Positions 28,880 through 37,769 of a stretch of 64,000 nucleotides of DNA are shown here, in pieces. The position numbers and the translations under genes were made by a program. Every line of letters starts with the position of its first letter. The first letter of the stretch is position 1. Where the stretch lies: assembly GCA_016715465.1 (NCBI GenBank), contig JADKAA010000024.1, forward strand, positions 1,426,001-1,490,000. Reading direction: 5' to 3'. The notes under the pieces were generated by a model. The model had not been told where the DNA came from, did no database searches, and worked only from the letters and a program-made list of their open reading frames with translations. This DNA is from Saprospiraceae bacterium. GTDB taxonomy: Bacteria > Bacteroidota > Bacteroidia > Chitinophagales > Saprospiraceae.

Positions 28880-29058
28880 CCACTAAATTTTTATAAAAAT
28901 ACGGAACCAACACCATACCTGCACTCATATTAGATTAAAAGAGCCTTTTACTCGATTAATGTTATGCCCCAAACTCTGAATTTGAACTTAGACACCATGT
29001 AACTATGGGTCATGTATACAACCAAATTGAAAAACAAACCACTGCATCGACGCCTGGG

Positions 29059-30327
29059 TCATTTCATTACCACCAATTTTTTTCTGATGCTTGTCTTTCC
29101 GGAAAAGACTTCCAAAACATAAATGCCATCGGAAAGAGGTTTCAAATCTATCCGGTCAGGGTGGTTGGCAAATTCGTAGATCAGTACTCCATAGGAATTA
29201 TAGATATTTAATCTGTCTATTTGGAAGTGGCTCTTATTGATAATATTGACCTCATTTTTAGCAGGATTGGGCGATATTTCAATCGCATCGAACAATTCAT
29301 TACCGCTCGTTCCACTGAATTGATCATTTCGATAGTATTCCAGAAGGAAACCTTCATCTTTTCCTCTGGTAATGAACATATCGAGATCCTGGTCGCCATC
29401 AAGGTCTGCCAGGGCAGGGAAAAACAAATTTTCATCAACTTCTGCAAATGGCATTCCAAAAAGAGTGAATGTGGGCTCAAGAAAATGAGATTTTCCATTG
29501 GATAGCGGAACGTTTTCGAAATAGGTAAGGGTGCTGCTGTCCCGAAATTCTCCGCCTAGTGCATCAATGTCGCCATCTTGATCCAAATCACCGGTCACGA
29601 CAAATTGGTCGGACTCGCTAGTTGGATTCAAATTATAAGCCCCATTGAACCATCCCAGGAAATATGGTGTGGACGGTGTGCCAATATTTTTAGCATATAG
29701 GATAGTTGGTTTAACGATGAGTCCTGTGTCGGCCCATTCTTTCTGATGTCCCGAAAGCAGAATGTCAAGATCGTCATCTCCATTGAGATCAACAAGTTCG
29801 GGCACATAAAAACTGTTACTCATAAAAGGATCCAAATTCAAGGAAATTGAATTAATAATTTGGTAAGTGGGATTCAGAGAGGTGCCGGTATTAAGGTAAT
29901 ACAAAAGATTTTGACTATGGGTTTCGGTTATTTCACAACAAACAATCAGATCTAACTTTTTGTCTTTGTTTATGTCACCGGCAGCGGGTATAAAATAACC
30001 TGAGGGCATAGGGAAATCCTGCATGTAAAGAGTTCTAGGTCCAAACATTGGGATTTTATTGGTGCCTATGTTGATTTGTTTTTCAATAAAATACCTGATA
30101 TTGGTTTCATTTGGTGATTCAACATCATCAATACTTGAAATTCCGCTGTGCAATACATCCAAATCACCATCGTTATCCAAATCAGCAAATAGGAACTTGA
30201 TCGTATTATTCACATTGTTGCCGCTATTTACCTTTAGGTTAAAAGGTGAATAACTGTGAAAGGAAAAGGATTGGCCAAAAGCAAAAGATATGGACAAGAA
30301 AAAAAATATGGTAATTGTCGTTTTCAT
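29059..30327 (-). CDS. VCBS/FG-GAP repeat protein with T9SS type A tail
   Basis: 422 residues, signal peptide MKTTITIFFFLSISFAFGQ. Contains repeated Asp-rich calcium-type loops (ADLDNDGDLDVL, GDINKDKKLDLI, VDLNGDDDLDIL, GDLDQDGDIDAL, ADLDGDQDLDMF), the FG-GAP/VCBS propeller signature. Ends with a type A T9SS sorting domain (IEISPNPAKNEVNI ... GIYVLEVFSGKTSIRKKLVV). Predicted cell-surface or secreted propeller; ligand unknown. Start overlaps the upstream lipoprotein stop by 4 bases, so the two are translationally coupled. Confidence 0.9.
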   Translation of the reverse strand: MKTTITIFFFLSISFAFGQSFSFHSYSPFNLKVNSGNNVNNTIKFLFADLDNDGDLDVLHSGISSIDDVESPNETNIRYFIEKQINIGTNKIPMFGPRTLYMQDFPMPSGYFIPAAGDINKDKKLDLIVCCEITETHSQNLLYYLNTGTSLNPTYQIINSISLNLDPFMSNSFYVPELVDLNGDDDLDILLSGHQKEWADTGLIVKPTILYAKNIGTPSTPYFLGWFNGAYNLNPTSESDQFVVTGDLDQDGDIDALGGEFRDSSTLTYFENVPLSNGKSHFLEPTFTLFGMPFAEVDENLFFPALADLDGDQDLDMFITRGKDEGFLLEYYRNDQFSGTSGNELFDAIEISPNPAKNEVNIINKSHFQIDRLNIYNSYGVLIYEFANHPDRIDLKPLSDGIYVLEVFSGKTSIRKKLVVMK

Positions 30328-30806
30328 GGATAGATCGTTGATGGTAACAATTTAACGGTGAATTCCTTGTTTAGATCAGTGGTGGAGAAGATCTGAAATT
30401 CTCCTGTATAATCCGCATAGTTTGCTACGTGAACCTTGACCCACACAAAATTTCTGTCATCAGCATACTTATAATCATCTGTGAAGGAAAGTGTAGTAAA
30501 TCCGGAAGGGTCTGAATTATGAAAATAAGTACCCTTTTTTACTTCTTTTGAAAAACAACCAGCTTCATCTTGACAATCAACCGTGTACCAGGAAGTCACA
30601 ATAAAAAGGATGGCAGCATTGGCAATGGGTGCATTGGTTGCTTTATCTACCACTTTTAACTTTACGTTGTTGGTTCTTGTAATTACAGATGGGAGGGCCG
30701 CGGGACATGGCCACCGGCATTCATCAAAGTCGCAACTTTGGGTTATCAAAAACAAAACCGGGATCGTTAACCAGACTAATATTCTATTTTTAAAAACTCC
30801 CTTCAT
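30324..30806 (-). CDS. predicted lipoprotein, Ig-like beta domain
   Basis: 160 residues; lipoprotein signal MKGVFKNRILVWLTIPVLFL ending in TQSC (Cys25). The mature region (NNVKLKVVDKATNAPIANAAILFIV) looks like a carboxypeptidase-regulatory/transthyretin-like beta-sandwich, with two extra Cys pairs. Coupled by a 4-base overlap to the VCBS protein; the pair may form one surface complex. Confidence 0.65.
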   Translation of the reverse strand: MKGVFKNRILVWLTIPVLFLITQSCDFDECRWPCPAALPSVITRTNNVKLKVVDKATNAPIANAAILFIVTSWYTVDCQDEAGCFSKEVKKGTYFHNSDPSGFTTLSFTDDYKYADDRNFVWVKVHVANYADYTGEFQIFSTTDLNKEFTVKLLPSTIYP

Positions 30807-30882
30807 AACCTGTCATTTTATATCAAAGTAGTGGGATTTTTTATATTAAGTCAATGACAGAGGTCATGGTTATACATAAAAA

Positions 30883-30906
30883 AAAAGCCCCAGAAAAGGG
30901 GCTTTT
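30883..30906 (-). terminator. rpmI-rplT terminator
   Basis: Arms AAAAGCCCC (30883-30891) and GGGGCTTTT (30898-30906), loop AGAAAA, 29 bases after the rplT stop. The long A-run to its left gives the U-tract on the minus strand. Confidence 0.9.
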
Positions 30907-30934
30907 GAATTTGATATTCTTTAAAAAGAGGTTT

Positions 30935-31283
30935 TCACCCTTTCACCTGATCTACCAGCGACTTAAATGCCGCAGGGTGATTCATGGCGATGTCTGCAAG
31001 TGCTTTCCTGTTGAGGCCCACACCCTTTGTAGCCAGGGCATGCATGAACTTTGAGTATGAAAGACCATGCATCCTTGCACCTGCATTTATCCTTGCGATC
31101 CATAGCCTTCTAAAAGCCCTCTTTTTGTTCTTTCTGTGCGTGTACATGTAAAGCATGGCTTTCTCTACGGCATTCTTTGCTACCGTGTACACATTTTTTT
31201 CTTGCACCAAAGTATCCTTTGGCCAATTTTAGGATTTTTCTCCTCCTGTTGCGCGACGCAACGTTGTTGACTGATCTAGGCAT
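30935..31283 (-). CDS. rplT: 50S ribosomal protein L20, one-base frameshift
   Basis: Structural protein of the large subunit that nucleates 23S rRNA assembly. From the ATG at 31283 the sequence reads MPRSVNNVASRNRRRKILKL ... GYFGARK, and after a run of seven A's (31194-31200 on the minus strand) the remaining ARKNVYTVAKNAVEKAMLYM ... SLVDQVKG is in another frame. With six A's the gene is an intact 115-residue L20. L20 is essential, so this is almost certainly a homopolymer error in the sequence. Second gene of the rpmI-rplT operon, 75 bases behind rpmI. Confidence 0.92.
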
Positions 31284-31358
31284 TTTTTGTTTGTTTAGTC
31301 CAATACAGGGATCTGAGCGATGCTTTAACCTGTATTCTCGTTAAATAATGATTATTAG

Positions 31359-31556
31359 TTATCCTACGCCAAGTAGTCTTTTTACCCTGTGTACCTCAAC
31401 AGCCGTAACTGTAGTGGAACCGGTAAGTCTGGTCTTGGCTTTCTTCGACTTTTTTCTCATCAAGTGAGAGGTGTTGGCCTGGAATCGCTTAACTTTTCCT
31501 GAACCAGTAAGCTTAAACCTCTTCTTTGCACTTGAATGGGTTTTCATCTTTGGCAT
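31359..31556 (-). CDS. rpmI: 50S ribosomal protein L35
   Basis: 65 residues from the ATG at 31556 (MPKMKTHSSAKKRFKLTGSG), the usual L35 start; the frame three codons longer is not. KRFQANTSHLMRKKSKKAKTRL and the basic composition are typical. Normally preceded by infC, but here the upstream 340 bases hold only a promoter and a heptad array. Confidence 0.95.
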   Translation of the reverse strand: MPKMKTHSSAKKRFKLTGSGKVKRFQANTSHLMRKKSKKAKTRLTGSTTVTAVEVHRVKRLLGVG

Positions 31557-31581
31557 GGTGTACAATTTATTTTTAAGGCTG

Positions 31582-31589
31582 CAAAGATA
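31582..31589 (-). promoter_or_regulatory. -7 box TATCTTTG of rpmI-rplT
   Basis: Perfect TAnnTTTG on the minus strand, about 25 bases before the rpmI start. The presence of a promoter directly upstream fits the absence of infC from the operon. The region from 31590 to 31800 is AT-rich and otherwise featureless. Confidence 0.6.
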
Positions 31590-31800
31590 TACATTTATTA
31601 CAATTGATGTTATTTTTTTAATAAAAAACGTTCAACTATTCTTAAAAACATTTATTATTTCATCCATACAAGATTAGGCGAATATTCGGAAAAATTCATA
31701 TTTAAATAACTCAATATCATAATTATACACATGTAATTAAATATTATGTTACGCTACCATACTATCTTTTACTTTCACACCAACAAAGCTTCAAAAAAAT

Positions 31801-31898
31801 CCCTAACCCCTGGTCCCTAACCCCTAACCCCTGGTCCCTAGTCCCTAGTCCCTAGTCCCTAGTCCCTAGTCCCTAGTCCCTAGTCCCTAACCCCTAAT
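31801..31898 (-). repeat. C-rich heptad array, 14 units, containing the rluA-type stop
   Basis: Fourteen 7-base units on the + strand (CCCTAGT, CCCTAAC, CCCTGGT, CCCTAAT). The last unit contains the complement of the TAG stop (31894-31896) at positions 3-5, so the array extends into the final codons (Arg-Asp) of the pseudouridine synthase. Confidence 0.95.
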
Positions 31899-32637
31899 CC
31901 CTCTTCCATTTCTCCGCCTGGTTGATCAGCGCCCGCATATCCTTTGGGAGAGGGGCTTCAAAGTGCATGGCCTTGCCGGTGGCGGGGTGGTCGAAACTGA
32001 GTTTCCAGGAATGAAGTGTGAGTCTGGATATCAATGGTTTTTCTTCATCGCTAAATTTTCCCGCCCTGTATTTTTTGCCTTTGAGTTCGGAGAGGCGGAA
32101 TTCCGAACGGCGGCCATACACCGGATCTATAAAAAGTGGAATTCCGATATGGACCAGATGGACCCTTATCTGATGCATCCTTCCCGTATGCAGGTGTACT
32201 TCGAGGGTGCTAAACAAGCCATAATGTTGCAGACAGGTAAAAGTAGTGAGGGATGGTTTACCTTTTTTGTGCACTTTCATGGTACCGGGTTTGCTTTCTG
32301 ACAAGGCAAGCGGTTCATCAATTGTACCTTCAGCAGGTGCAGTGCCTTCTACCATCGCAAAATATACCTTTTTCACGTCACGGTGCTCAAATTTTTCGCT
32401 CAATTGGCGGTGAGTTTCTGCATCTTTCGCAAACACCAGTAAGCCGCTTGTATCCCGGTCGAGCCGGTGAATGGTATAAATTTCTGTATATTTTTTCCTG
32501 AGCAGGCTCTGAAGATGAACTGATTCCTGCTGAAACCGGTCTGCGACGGTGAGCATTCCCGCTGCTTTGTTGACAATGACCAGATGGTCGTCTTCGAATA
32601 TGATATCTATAAGGGGCAAGGTTTGTGGTTTGATCAA
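31894..32637 (-). CDS. RluA-family pseudouridine synthase
   Basis: 247 residues. The catalytic motif HRLDRDTSGLLVFAKDAETH contains the Asp of the RluA family; GRMHQIRVHLVHIGIPLFIDPVYG and LHLHTGR complete the fold. No S4 domain. Isomerises uridines in rRNA or tRNA; the site cannot be told. Start is TTG at 32637, overlapping the TGA of the preceding GT2 gene (TTGA), so translation is probably coupled. Its stop lies in a heptad array. Confidence 0.9.
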   Translation of the reverse strand: MIKPQTLPLIDIIFEDDHLVIVNKAAGMLTVADRFQQESVHLQSLLRKKYTEIYTIHRLDRDTSGLLVFAKDAETHRQLSEKFEHRDVKKVYFAMVEGTAPAEGTIDEPLALSESKPGTMKVHKKGKPSLTTFTCLQHYGLFSTLEVHLHTGRMHQIRVHLVHIGIPLFIDPVYGRRSEFRLSELKGKKYRAGKFSDEEKPLISRLTLHSWKLSFDHPATGKAMHFEAPLPKDMRALINQAEKWKRD

Positions 32638-33681
32638 AGTTCTGAGAACAATCTCTTTTTTTCAATGTGGTACTTCCACAGTAGACTTATTTTCTTTTTC
32701 CCGGTCAGGTTTTGTCCTCCAATGCCATACTTTTTGCGCATGAGTCTGTATCGCTCTCTTTTTGCCATGGTACCCGGGAAATGCAGATAAACAGACAGGT
32801 GGGCCCTGAGTACAGAAAGGGCTTGGTCGGGTCTGCCTTCCACTAAAAACTTCAACGCAGCAATGCCGTCAAGGACGAGTCTTGCCAGAAACACACCGGC
32901 TACTTTAGGAGAGTTTTCGTTTTTCAGGATCGTATTCAGGTTGTTCCTGAAATTAAGAAATGTCTTTTTGGGATTTTCATAGTTGAGGGTTCCACCTCCC
33001 AGATGATAGACCACCGACTTTGGATATACTATACACTTATAGCCTGCTCTTCGAATACGCCAGCAAAAGTCTATTTCTTCCTGGTGTGCAAAAAAGTGGG
33101 GATCAAAGCCACCAAACTTTTGGAAAACGTCGGTGCGGATTACCATGGCAGCCCCACTTGGTCCAAAATACTTCGCAGACATCATCGTATTGTGCCTTAT
33201 CTTCTTCGATGACATCAAAAACCCGTCCCCTGCAAAAAGGGTAACCAAAGGCATCTATAAAGCCACCGGCTGCACCGGCATATTCGAATTTTTGCTTTTC
33301 TTCAAGCGATAATATTTTTGGCTGCACGGCACCAATAGAAGGGTCTTCTTCCATCAGACTAATTATCCCGTCAAGCCAGTTGTCAGTGACTTTGACATCA
33401 GAATTTAAAAGTACCGTATATTTGGTTTTGATGGCTTTATTTCCTTTGTTATACCCATCTGCAAAGCCATAGTTTTTACTTAGTTCAACTAACTTTACTT
33501 CCGGGAACCACTCCCGAAGAAAGGGGATAGATGCGTCCGACGACTTATTATCCACCACGAGGATATCCGTTTTATAGGATGAACTCTGAAGGACGGAGGG
33601 CAAATAAGCTTCGAGAAAATCTTCTCCATTGTAGTTTATGATCGATATCGTTACCAGCGAATCGTTTTGTTTTTGCTTGCT
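32634..33681 (-). CDS. GT2 glycosyltransferase, fused in frame to RibF and frameshifted
   Basis: GT-A fold: VTISIINYNGEDFLEAYLPS, LVVDNKSSD, then LLNSDVKVTDNW (metal-binding region) and, after a frame change, SGAAMVIRTDVFQKFGGFDP and HQEEIDFCWRIRRAGY, typical of rhamnosyl/mannosyl GT2 enzymes such as WbbL. The frame switches near 33158-33162: FWT in one frame must continue as SGAAM in the other, as if one A of the pair at 33158-33159 were extra. There is no stop or start codon between it and the RibF part, so it reads as a RibF-GT2 fusion with a linker of about ten polar residues. Followed, with TTGA overlap, by the pseudouridine synthase. Confidence 0.8.
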
Positions 33682-34614
33682 TTCATTTTCCAGTATGTCC
33701 CTTACTACGGTCAGGTCATTATCCAGTTGGAGTTTCAATTCATCTAGGCTTTCGTATTTTTTATCGGCCCTAACATAGGAGACAAAATGAAGACCAATGT
33801 TTTCCTCGTAAATATTGTCATTGAAATCAAAAATATTGACTTCTATGGCCAGATTTCCATGGTCCTTCACTGTCGGTCTGTGACCAATATACAGCATACC
33901 GTCAAATCTCAAATTCCCCAGGGTTATATAACATGCATAAATGCCTGGAGGTGGAATTAGTTTGTTTTTTGATTCAATTGCTATATTAGCAGTGGGATAG
34001 CCTATGGTTTTGCCTATGCCGTCTCCTTTTATTACTTTGCCGGCCAGAAAATAATAGTCCCCCAACAATGTGTTTGCGGTATGTAGATCTCCCTGTTGGA
34101 TGGACTTTCGGATATTGGTCGAGGAAATATCTATTTCATCAATTTCCTGTTTTTCAATCTCAATGAGATTGAAGTGGCCATCCTGGGCATACATTTTTAG
34201 CATTTGAAAGTCACCTTGCCGTGCAAGTCCAAATTTATGGTCGTAGCCAACCACCAGATATCTTGCCTTTAAAGACCCAATCAGAAATTTCTCCACATAT
34301 TCTCTGGCAGCGAGTTGGGCAAACTCCACAGAAAACGGAACGATGATGAGGTTCCTGACACCACCCTGCTTGAATAACTCAATCTTCTCTTCGGTGGTGG
34401 ATAGGAGCTGAAGGGATTTATCATTGGGAAAAACTACACTCCTGGGATGAGGATGAAAAGTGACAACTACCGCATCACCCTCAATTTCGTCGGCAAGCTG
34501 ATTGATGCGGTTGATCAGCTTTTTATGAGCCTGGTGAACACCGTCGAATGACCCTATGGTAACCACCGCGTTTTTAAAAACAGGTAAATCTTTTAAATCC
34601 CTATATATATTCAT
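33682..34614 (-). CDS. ribF: bifunctional riboflavin kinase/FAD synthetase module
   Basis: Makes FMN from riboflavin, then FAD. The start at 34614 (MNIYRDLKDL) is chosen because a -7 box lies at 34634-34641, inside the longer frame. N-terminal FAD synthetase: TIGSFDGVHQAHKKLI, TFHPHPRSV, ISSTNIRKSI. C-terminal kinase: GKVIKGDGIGKTIGYPTANI and PPPGIYACYI. About 311 residues, the full length of RibF, ending at VVRDILENE; the frame then continues straight into a GT2 glycosyltransferase. Confidence 0.93.
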
Positions 34615-34633
34615 GCAATTCTTGTCGAATACG

Positions 34634-34641
34634 CAAAGATA
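34634..34641 (-). promoter_or_regulatory. -7 box TATCTTTG of ribF
   Basis: Perfect TAnnTTTG on the minus strand, 20 bases upstream of the ATG at 34614; it decides that start over the upstream in-frame ATG at 34653. Confidence 0.6.
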
Positions 34642-34839
34642 ATGATTATCCACAATGGAACATAAAATAGGCCCAAATGTTGTGTTTTCAGATGTCTTGT
34701 AGTCATGGAATCGCTGTTATGTCTAGATTTTATCTCTATTTATCGAAAGTTTCCGCAATTTTAGTCATGCTATTCTTACATTTGAAATAAAAAATAAACT
34801 TTGGCAGTCTCGATAGCCGGTAAAGTAGCAGTAACCAAA

Positions 34840-35853
34840 ATGAAAAGGGCCAGCATGGCTTATCATCTTGTATTCTGGCTTTCACTGGCTTTGGTAACTG
34901 CGCTGCTTTCCGGAACCGGACAGCCCTTCCTGATACGTTTTGGTCTTGAATTTGCGGTCATCAGCTTTTATGCCATTATCGTTTATTTCAACATCTATTA
35001 TCTTTTTCCGATCTATCTCAGGCAAAAAAAATTGAGCATGCATCTTTTGTGGCTCATGGCAGCATCTGCTGTGCTTACCCCGCTGCGCACCCTAATATTG
35101 GTGTTCATTGCTCCAACAGAAATACTGAAGTATTCATTTATTGAAAACCAATATTTTGTATTCTTGTCAACATTTTTTGTTGCCGCATCTTCTTCCATTT
35201 ACTCCATCCTTACCGATTGGATGAGTGGACAAAATGAGAAACAGGAACTTGCAAACCAGACGTTGCAGTCGGAGCTTAAATTTCTGAAATCGCAGATTAA
35301 TCCGCATTTCTTATTTAACACCCTGAATAGCTTATATGCATTAACGCTTAAAAAGTCAGACCTTGCTCCGGAAATTGTTCTCAAACTTTCAGAGATGATG
35401 CGCTATATGCTATATGAATGTAATGAAAAGAGTGTGCCACTGGATAAAGAAGTCAATTATATTGCCAATTACCTGGATCTCGAAAAGCTACGTCATGGCA
35501 AAAAAATAAACATCCATTTCAATCAGTCGGGCGAAATACGCAACCAGCAAATAGCTCCGCTACTTTTTATACCTTTCATTGAAAACTGTTTTAAACACGG
35601 AGTGAGTAATCAGATTGCAGAGGCCTTTGTCAATATCAACCTGGACATAACCAAAGATGAAGTGAAGGTAGTGATCGAAAACAGCAAGCATGCAGTGATG
35701 CCAGGGGTACACATGAAAAAGAGTGGTGGAATTGGCCTCGTAAATGTGCGCAGAAGGCTTGAGTTGCTCTATCCAAATGGTTATACGCTGGATATCTCCG
35801 ACACGCCCACTACTTATAAAGTTACCTTATCTTTAAAACTTAATCTAAACTAA
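34840..35853 (+). CDS. LytS-type sensor histidine kinase
   Basis: About 337 residues from the ATG at 34840; a TTG at 34801 in frame gives 350. Four N-terminal membrane helices, then a His-kinase domain of the LytS/YehU class: LKFLKSQINPHFLFNTLNSLYAL holds the phospho-accepting His, and PLLFIPFIENCFKHG (N-box) and GGIGLVNVRRRLELLYP (G-box) form the ATP site. No extracytoplasmic sensor domain. It precedes its response regulator by 6 bases. Confidence 0.93.
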   Translation: MKRASMAYHLVFWLSLALVTALLSGTGQPFLIRFGLEFAVISFYAIIVYFNIYYLFPIYLRQKKLSMHLLWLMAASAVLTPLRTLILVFIAPTEILKYSFIENQYFVFLSTFFVAASSSIYSILTDWMSGQNEKQELANQTLQSELKFLKSQINPHFLFNTLNSLYALTLKKSDLAPEIVLKLSEMMRYMLYECNEKSVPLDKEVNYIANYLDLEKLRHGKKINIHFNQSGEIRNQQIAPLLFIPFIENCFKHGVSNQIAEAFVNINLDITKDEVKVVIENSKHAVMPGVHMKKSGGIGLVNVRRRLELLYPNGYTLDISDTPTTYKVTLSLKLNLN

Positions 35854-35859
35854 ATAGAA

Positions 35860-36570
35860 ATGATAAAAACCATCATTGTAGACGACGAACCTCTGGCCAT
35901 TGATATCCTGGAAGCATTTGTTTCCAGAATGCCTAATCTTCAGCTTGTGGCAAAGTGCGAAAATGCCTTTGAAGCGAATGAAGTGCTTCAGCAACAAAAA
36001 ATTGACCTGATGTTCCTGGACATTCAAATGCCTCAACTCAGTGGTGTTGATTTTTTGAAATCGCTGTCCAATCCACCTTGCGTGGTATTCACAACGGCTT
36101 ACCCCGAATTTGCGGTCGAAGGCTTTGAGTTAAATGCAGTGGACTATCTGGTGAAACCCATTTCCATGGATCGTTTCTTAAAAGCGGTAAATAAAGTTGC
36201 TGAAAAGCTGGCCGGTAAAGGAGAAACAGAAGAAGGGGGAGATCAATTTTTCTTTGTAAAGGCAGACAAAAAGCTTGTAAAAATCAATTTTGATGACATT
36301 GTTTATATTGAAGGGCTGAAGGACTATGTGATCATAAAAAATGAAACCAACAGGGTCATTACTTTGCAGACCATGAAATCACTTGAAGACAAATTACCTA
36401 CTCATATTTTCAGACGTATTCACAGGTCTTTCATCGTAAATATGAATAAGATTCAAGCGCTGGACGGCAATGTGGTAGAGGTTATGGAAAAAGGACAGGT
36501 TAAACATTTGCCCATCGGAAAGAATTACAGGGATGAACTACTCGAGCTGATTAACGAACGCAAGATTTAA
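35860..36570 (+). CDS. LytR/AlgR-type response regulator
   Basis: 236 residues. Receiver domain: IIVDDEPLAIDILEAF acidic pocket, phospho-acceptor Asp in LMFLDIQMPQLSG, VKPISMDRF with the conserved Lys. LytTR output domain: DIVYIEGLKDYVIIKN ... FRRIHRSFIVNMNKI. Partner of the upstream kinase. Targets unknown; it converges on a T9SS type B protein gene with only 8 bases between the stops. Confidence 0.95.
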   Translation: MIKTIIVDDEPLAIDILEAFVSRMPNLQLVAKCENAFEANEVLQQQKIDLMFLDIQMPQLSGVDFLKSLSNPPCVVFTTAYPEFAVEGFELNAVDYLVKPISMDRFLKAVNKVAEKLAGKGETEEGGDQFFFVKADKKLVKINFDDIVYIEGLKDYVIIKNETNRVITLQTMKSLEDKLPTHIFRRIHRSFIVNMNKIQALDGNVVEVMEKGQVKHLPIGKNYRDELLELINERKI

Positions 36571-36578
36571 TCTTTCCC

Positions 36579-37769
36579 TTATTTTAAAAGTACAAAATTC
36601 CCCATCTTTTGATGGCTTTGCCCTTTGCACGAATAATTTACCCGGTACACATACATGGCGGGCTCACAGGCATTGCCAAGGTATGAGCCGTCCCAACCTT
36701 CCAGTTTGTCAACAGATCGAAATAACACAGATCCCCATCTGTCCATGACTTCAAAGCCATTTAGCTCGTCTATGATGAAATTATTACTTATGTTATAGAC
36801 ATCATTTACGCCATCGCCATTGGGTGTAAACGCGCCCGGAAGTAATAGATTGGTGCACTCCAGGCTATCTTCATCCACTACGTAAACAGTGACCTTATTG
36901 ACCGAAGCACAGCCTTTATCAACCGACGATACCATATAAGTTGTGGTAACATCAGGCGTGGCCACAACGCTTGCATCTGAAACAGAATTTAAGCCCATTG
37001 AGGGTTGCCATGAAAAATTTGAAGCACAGCTGTTTCCATATATAAGATTGGCAGAGTTGCCTAAATATATGGTGGTATCATTGCTAATAAGCTTATCCGG
37101 ATACAGGTAATTCTGAAAAATTTCACGGTCAGAAAGAGCGCGGGAATAGATGGTAAGTTCATCAATTCTACCTTTAAAACGTTCATCTGTAGTTGTAAGA
37201 CATGGGCTGTTGGCAAAGGTGAGCTTTGCATTTTTTGCAAAAGGTATGTTTTGCGCAGTAATGACCTTGGCAACTTCTATGTTATTGAGATACAGCAGGT
37301 AATTAAGTTTTGACTTTACAATGGTGATGCGGTTCCAGCAGTCTGCCGGCATCTTTTCTTTCAGGGCATAATAATTCCCGTTGATGTTGTATAGTTCGAG
37401 AATTATTTCATCTGTGCTTACCAAATGTTTAAGGGTTATTAGCGAGTCAAGTCCACAGGCATTTCCTATTGCCATAATGTCGGCCAGCTGATTACCAGTG
37501 TTGTCGCTGGACATATAAAAGTCGATGGTAAAATCGTTCTTCATAAAAGAAACCGTGGTGTCTGGCAGAATAAACCCGTCGTCATTTCCATCCAGAAAAA
37601 TACTCTGATCAATGAGTCCGCATTCGCAACCTGGGTTACCGTTCAAAATGCCATTGCCCAGAGGAGATTGCAAATCACAGTTCTCAAAGCTAAATTTAAA
37701 TTCCTGGCCCGAAAGCTGAAATGCATTCAGTAAAAGCCAGATATAAAGTGTGTAAAGGGGCAACCTCAT
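36579..37769 (-). CDS. LamG-type protein with gliding-motility (T9SS type B) C-terminal domain
   Basis: 396 residues, signal peptide MRLPLYTLYIWLLLNAFQLSGQ. Residues about 50-220 form a LamG/concanavalin-like domain (MKNDFTIDFYMSS ... FKGRIDELTIYSRALSDREIF). A short Ig-like link follows, then the gliding-motility C-terminal domain (LPGAFTPNGDGVNDVYNI ... GWDGSYLGNACEPAMYVYRV). Predicted to be exported by T9SS and attached at the surface. Its start overlaps the ybaB stop by 4 bases. Confidence 0.92.
   Translation of the reverse strand: MRLPLYTLYIWLLLNAFQLSGQEFKFSFENCDLQSPLGNGILNGNPGCECGLIDQSIFLDGNDDGFILPDTTVSFMKNDFTIDFYMSSDNTGNQLADIMAIGNACGLDSLITLKHLVSTDEIILELYNINGNYYALKEKMPADCWNRITIVKSKLNYLLYLNNIEVAKVITAQNIPFAKNAKLTFANSPCLTTTDERFKGRIDELTIYSRALSDREIFQNYLYPDKLISNDTTIYLGNSANLIYGNSCASNFSWQPSMGLNSVSDASVVATPDVTTTYMVSSVDKGCASVNKVTVYVVDEDSLECTNLLLPGAFTPNGDGVNDVYNISNNFIIDELNGFEVMDRWGSVLFRSVDKLEGWDGSYLGNACEPAMYVYRVNYSCKGQSHQKMGNFVLLK

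Noticed and set aside
24411..31898. Heptad arrays as CRISPR arrays
   Set aside because: Units are 7 bases with no spacers and no cas genes are present.
35013..35384. Minus-strand frames opposite the LytS kinase
   Set aside because: They mirror a well-conserved kinase on the plus strand and have no promoter or family features.
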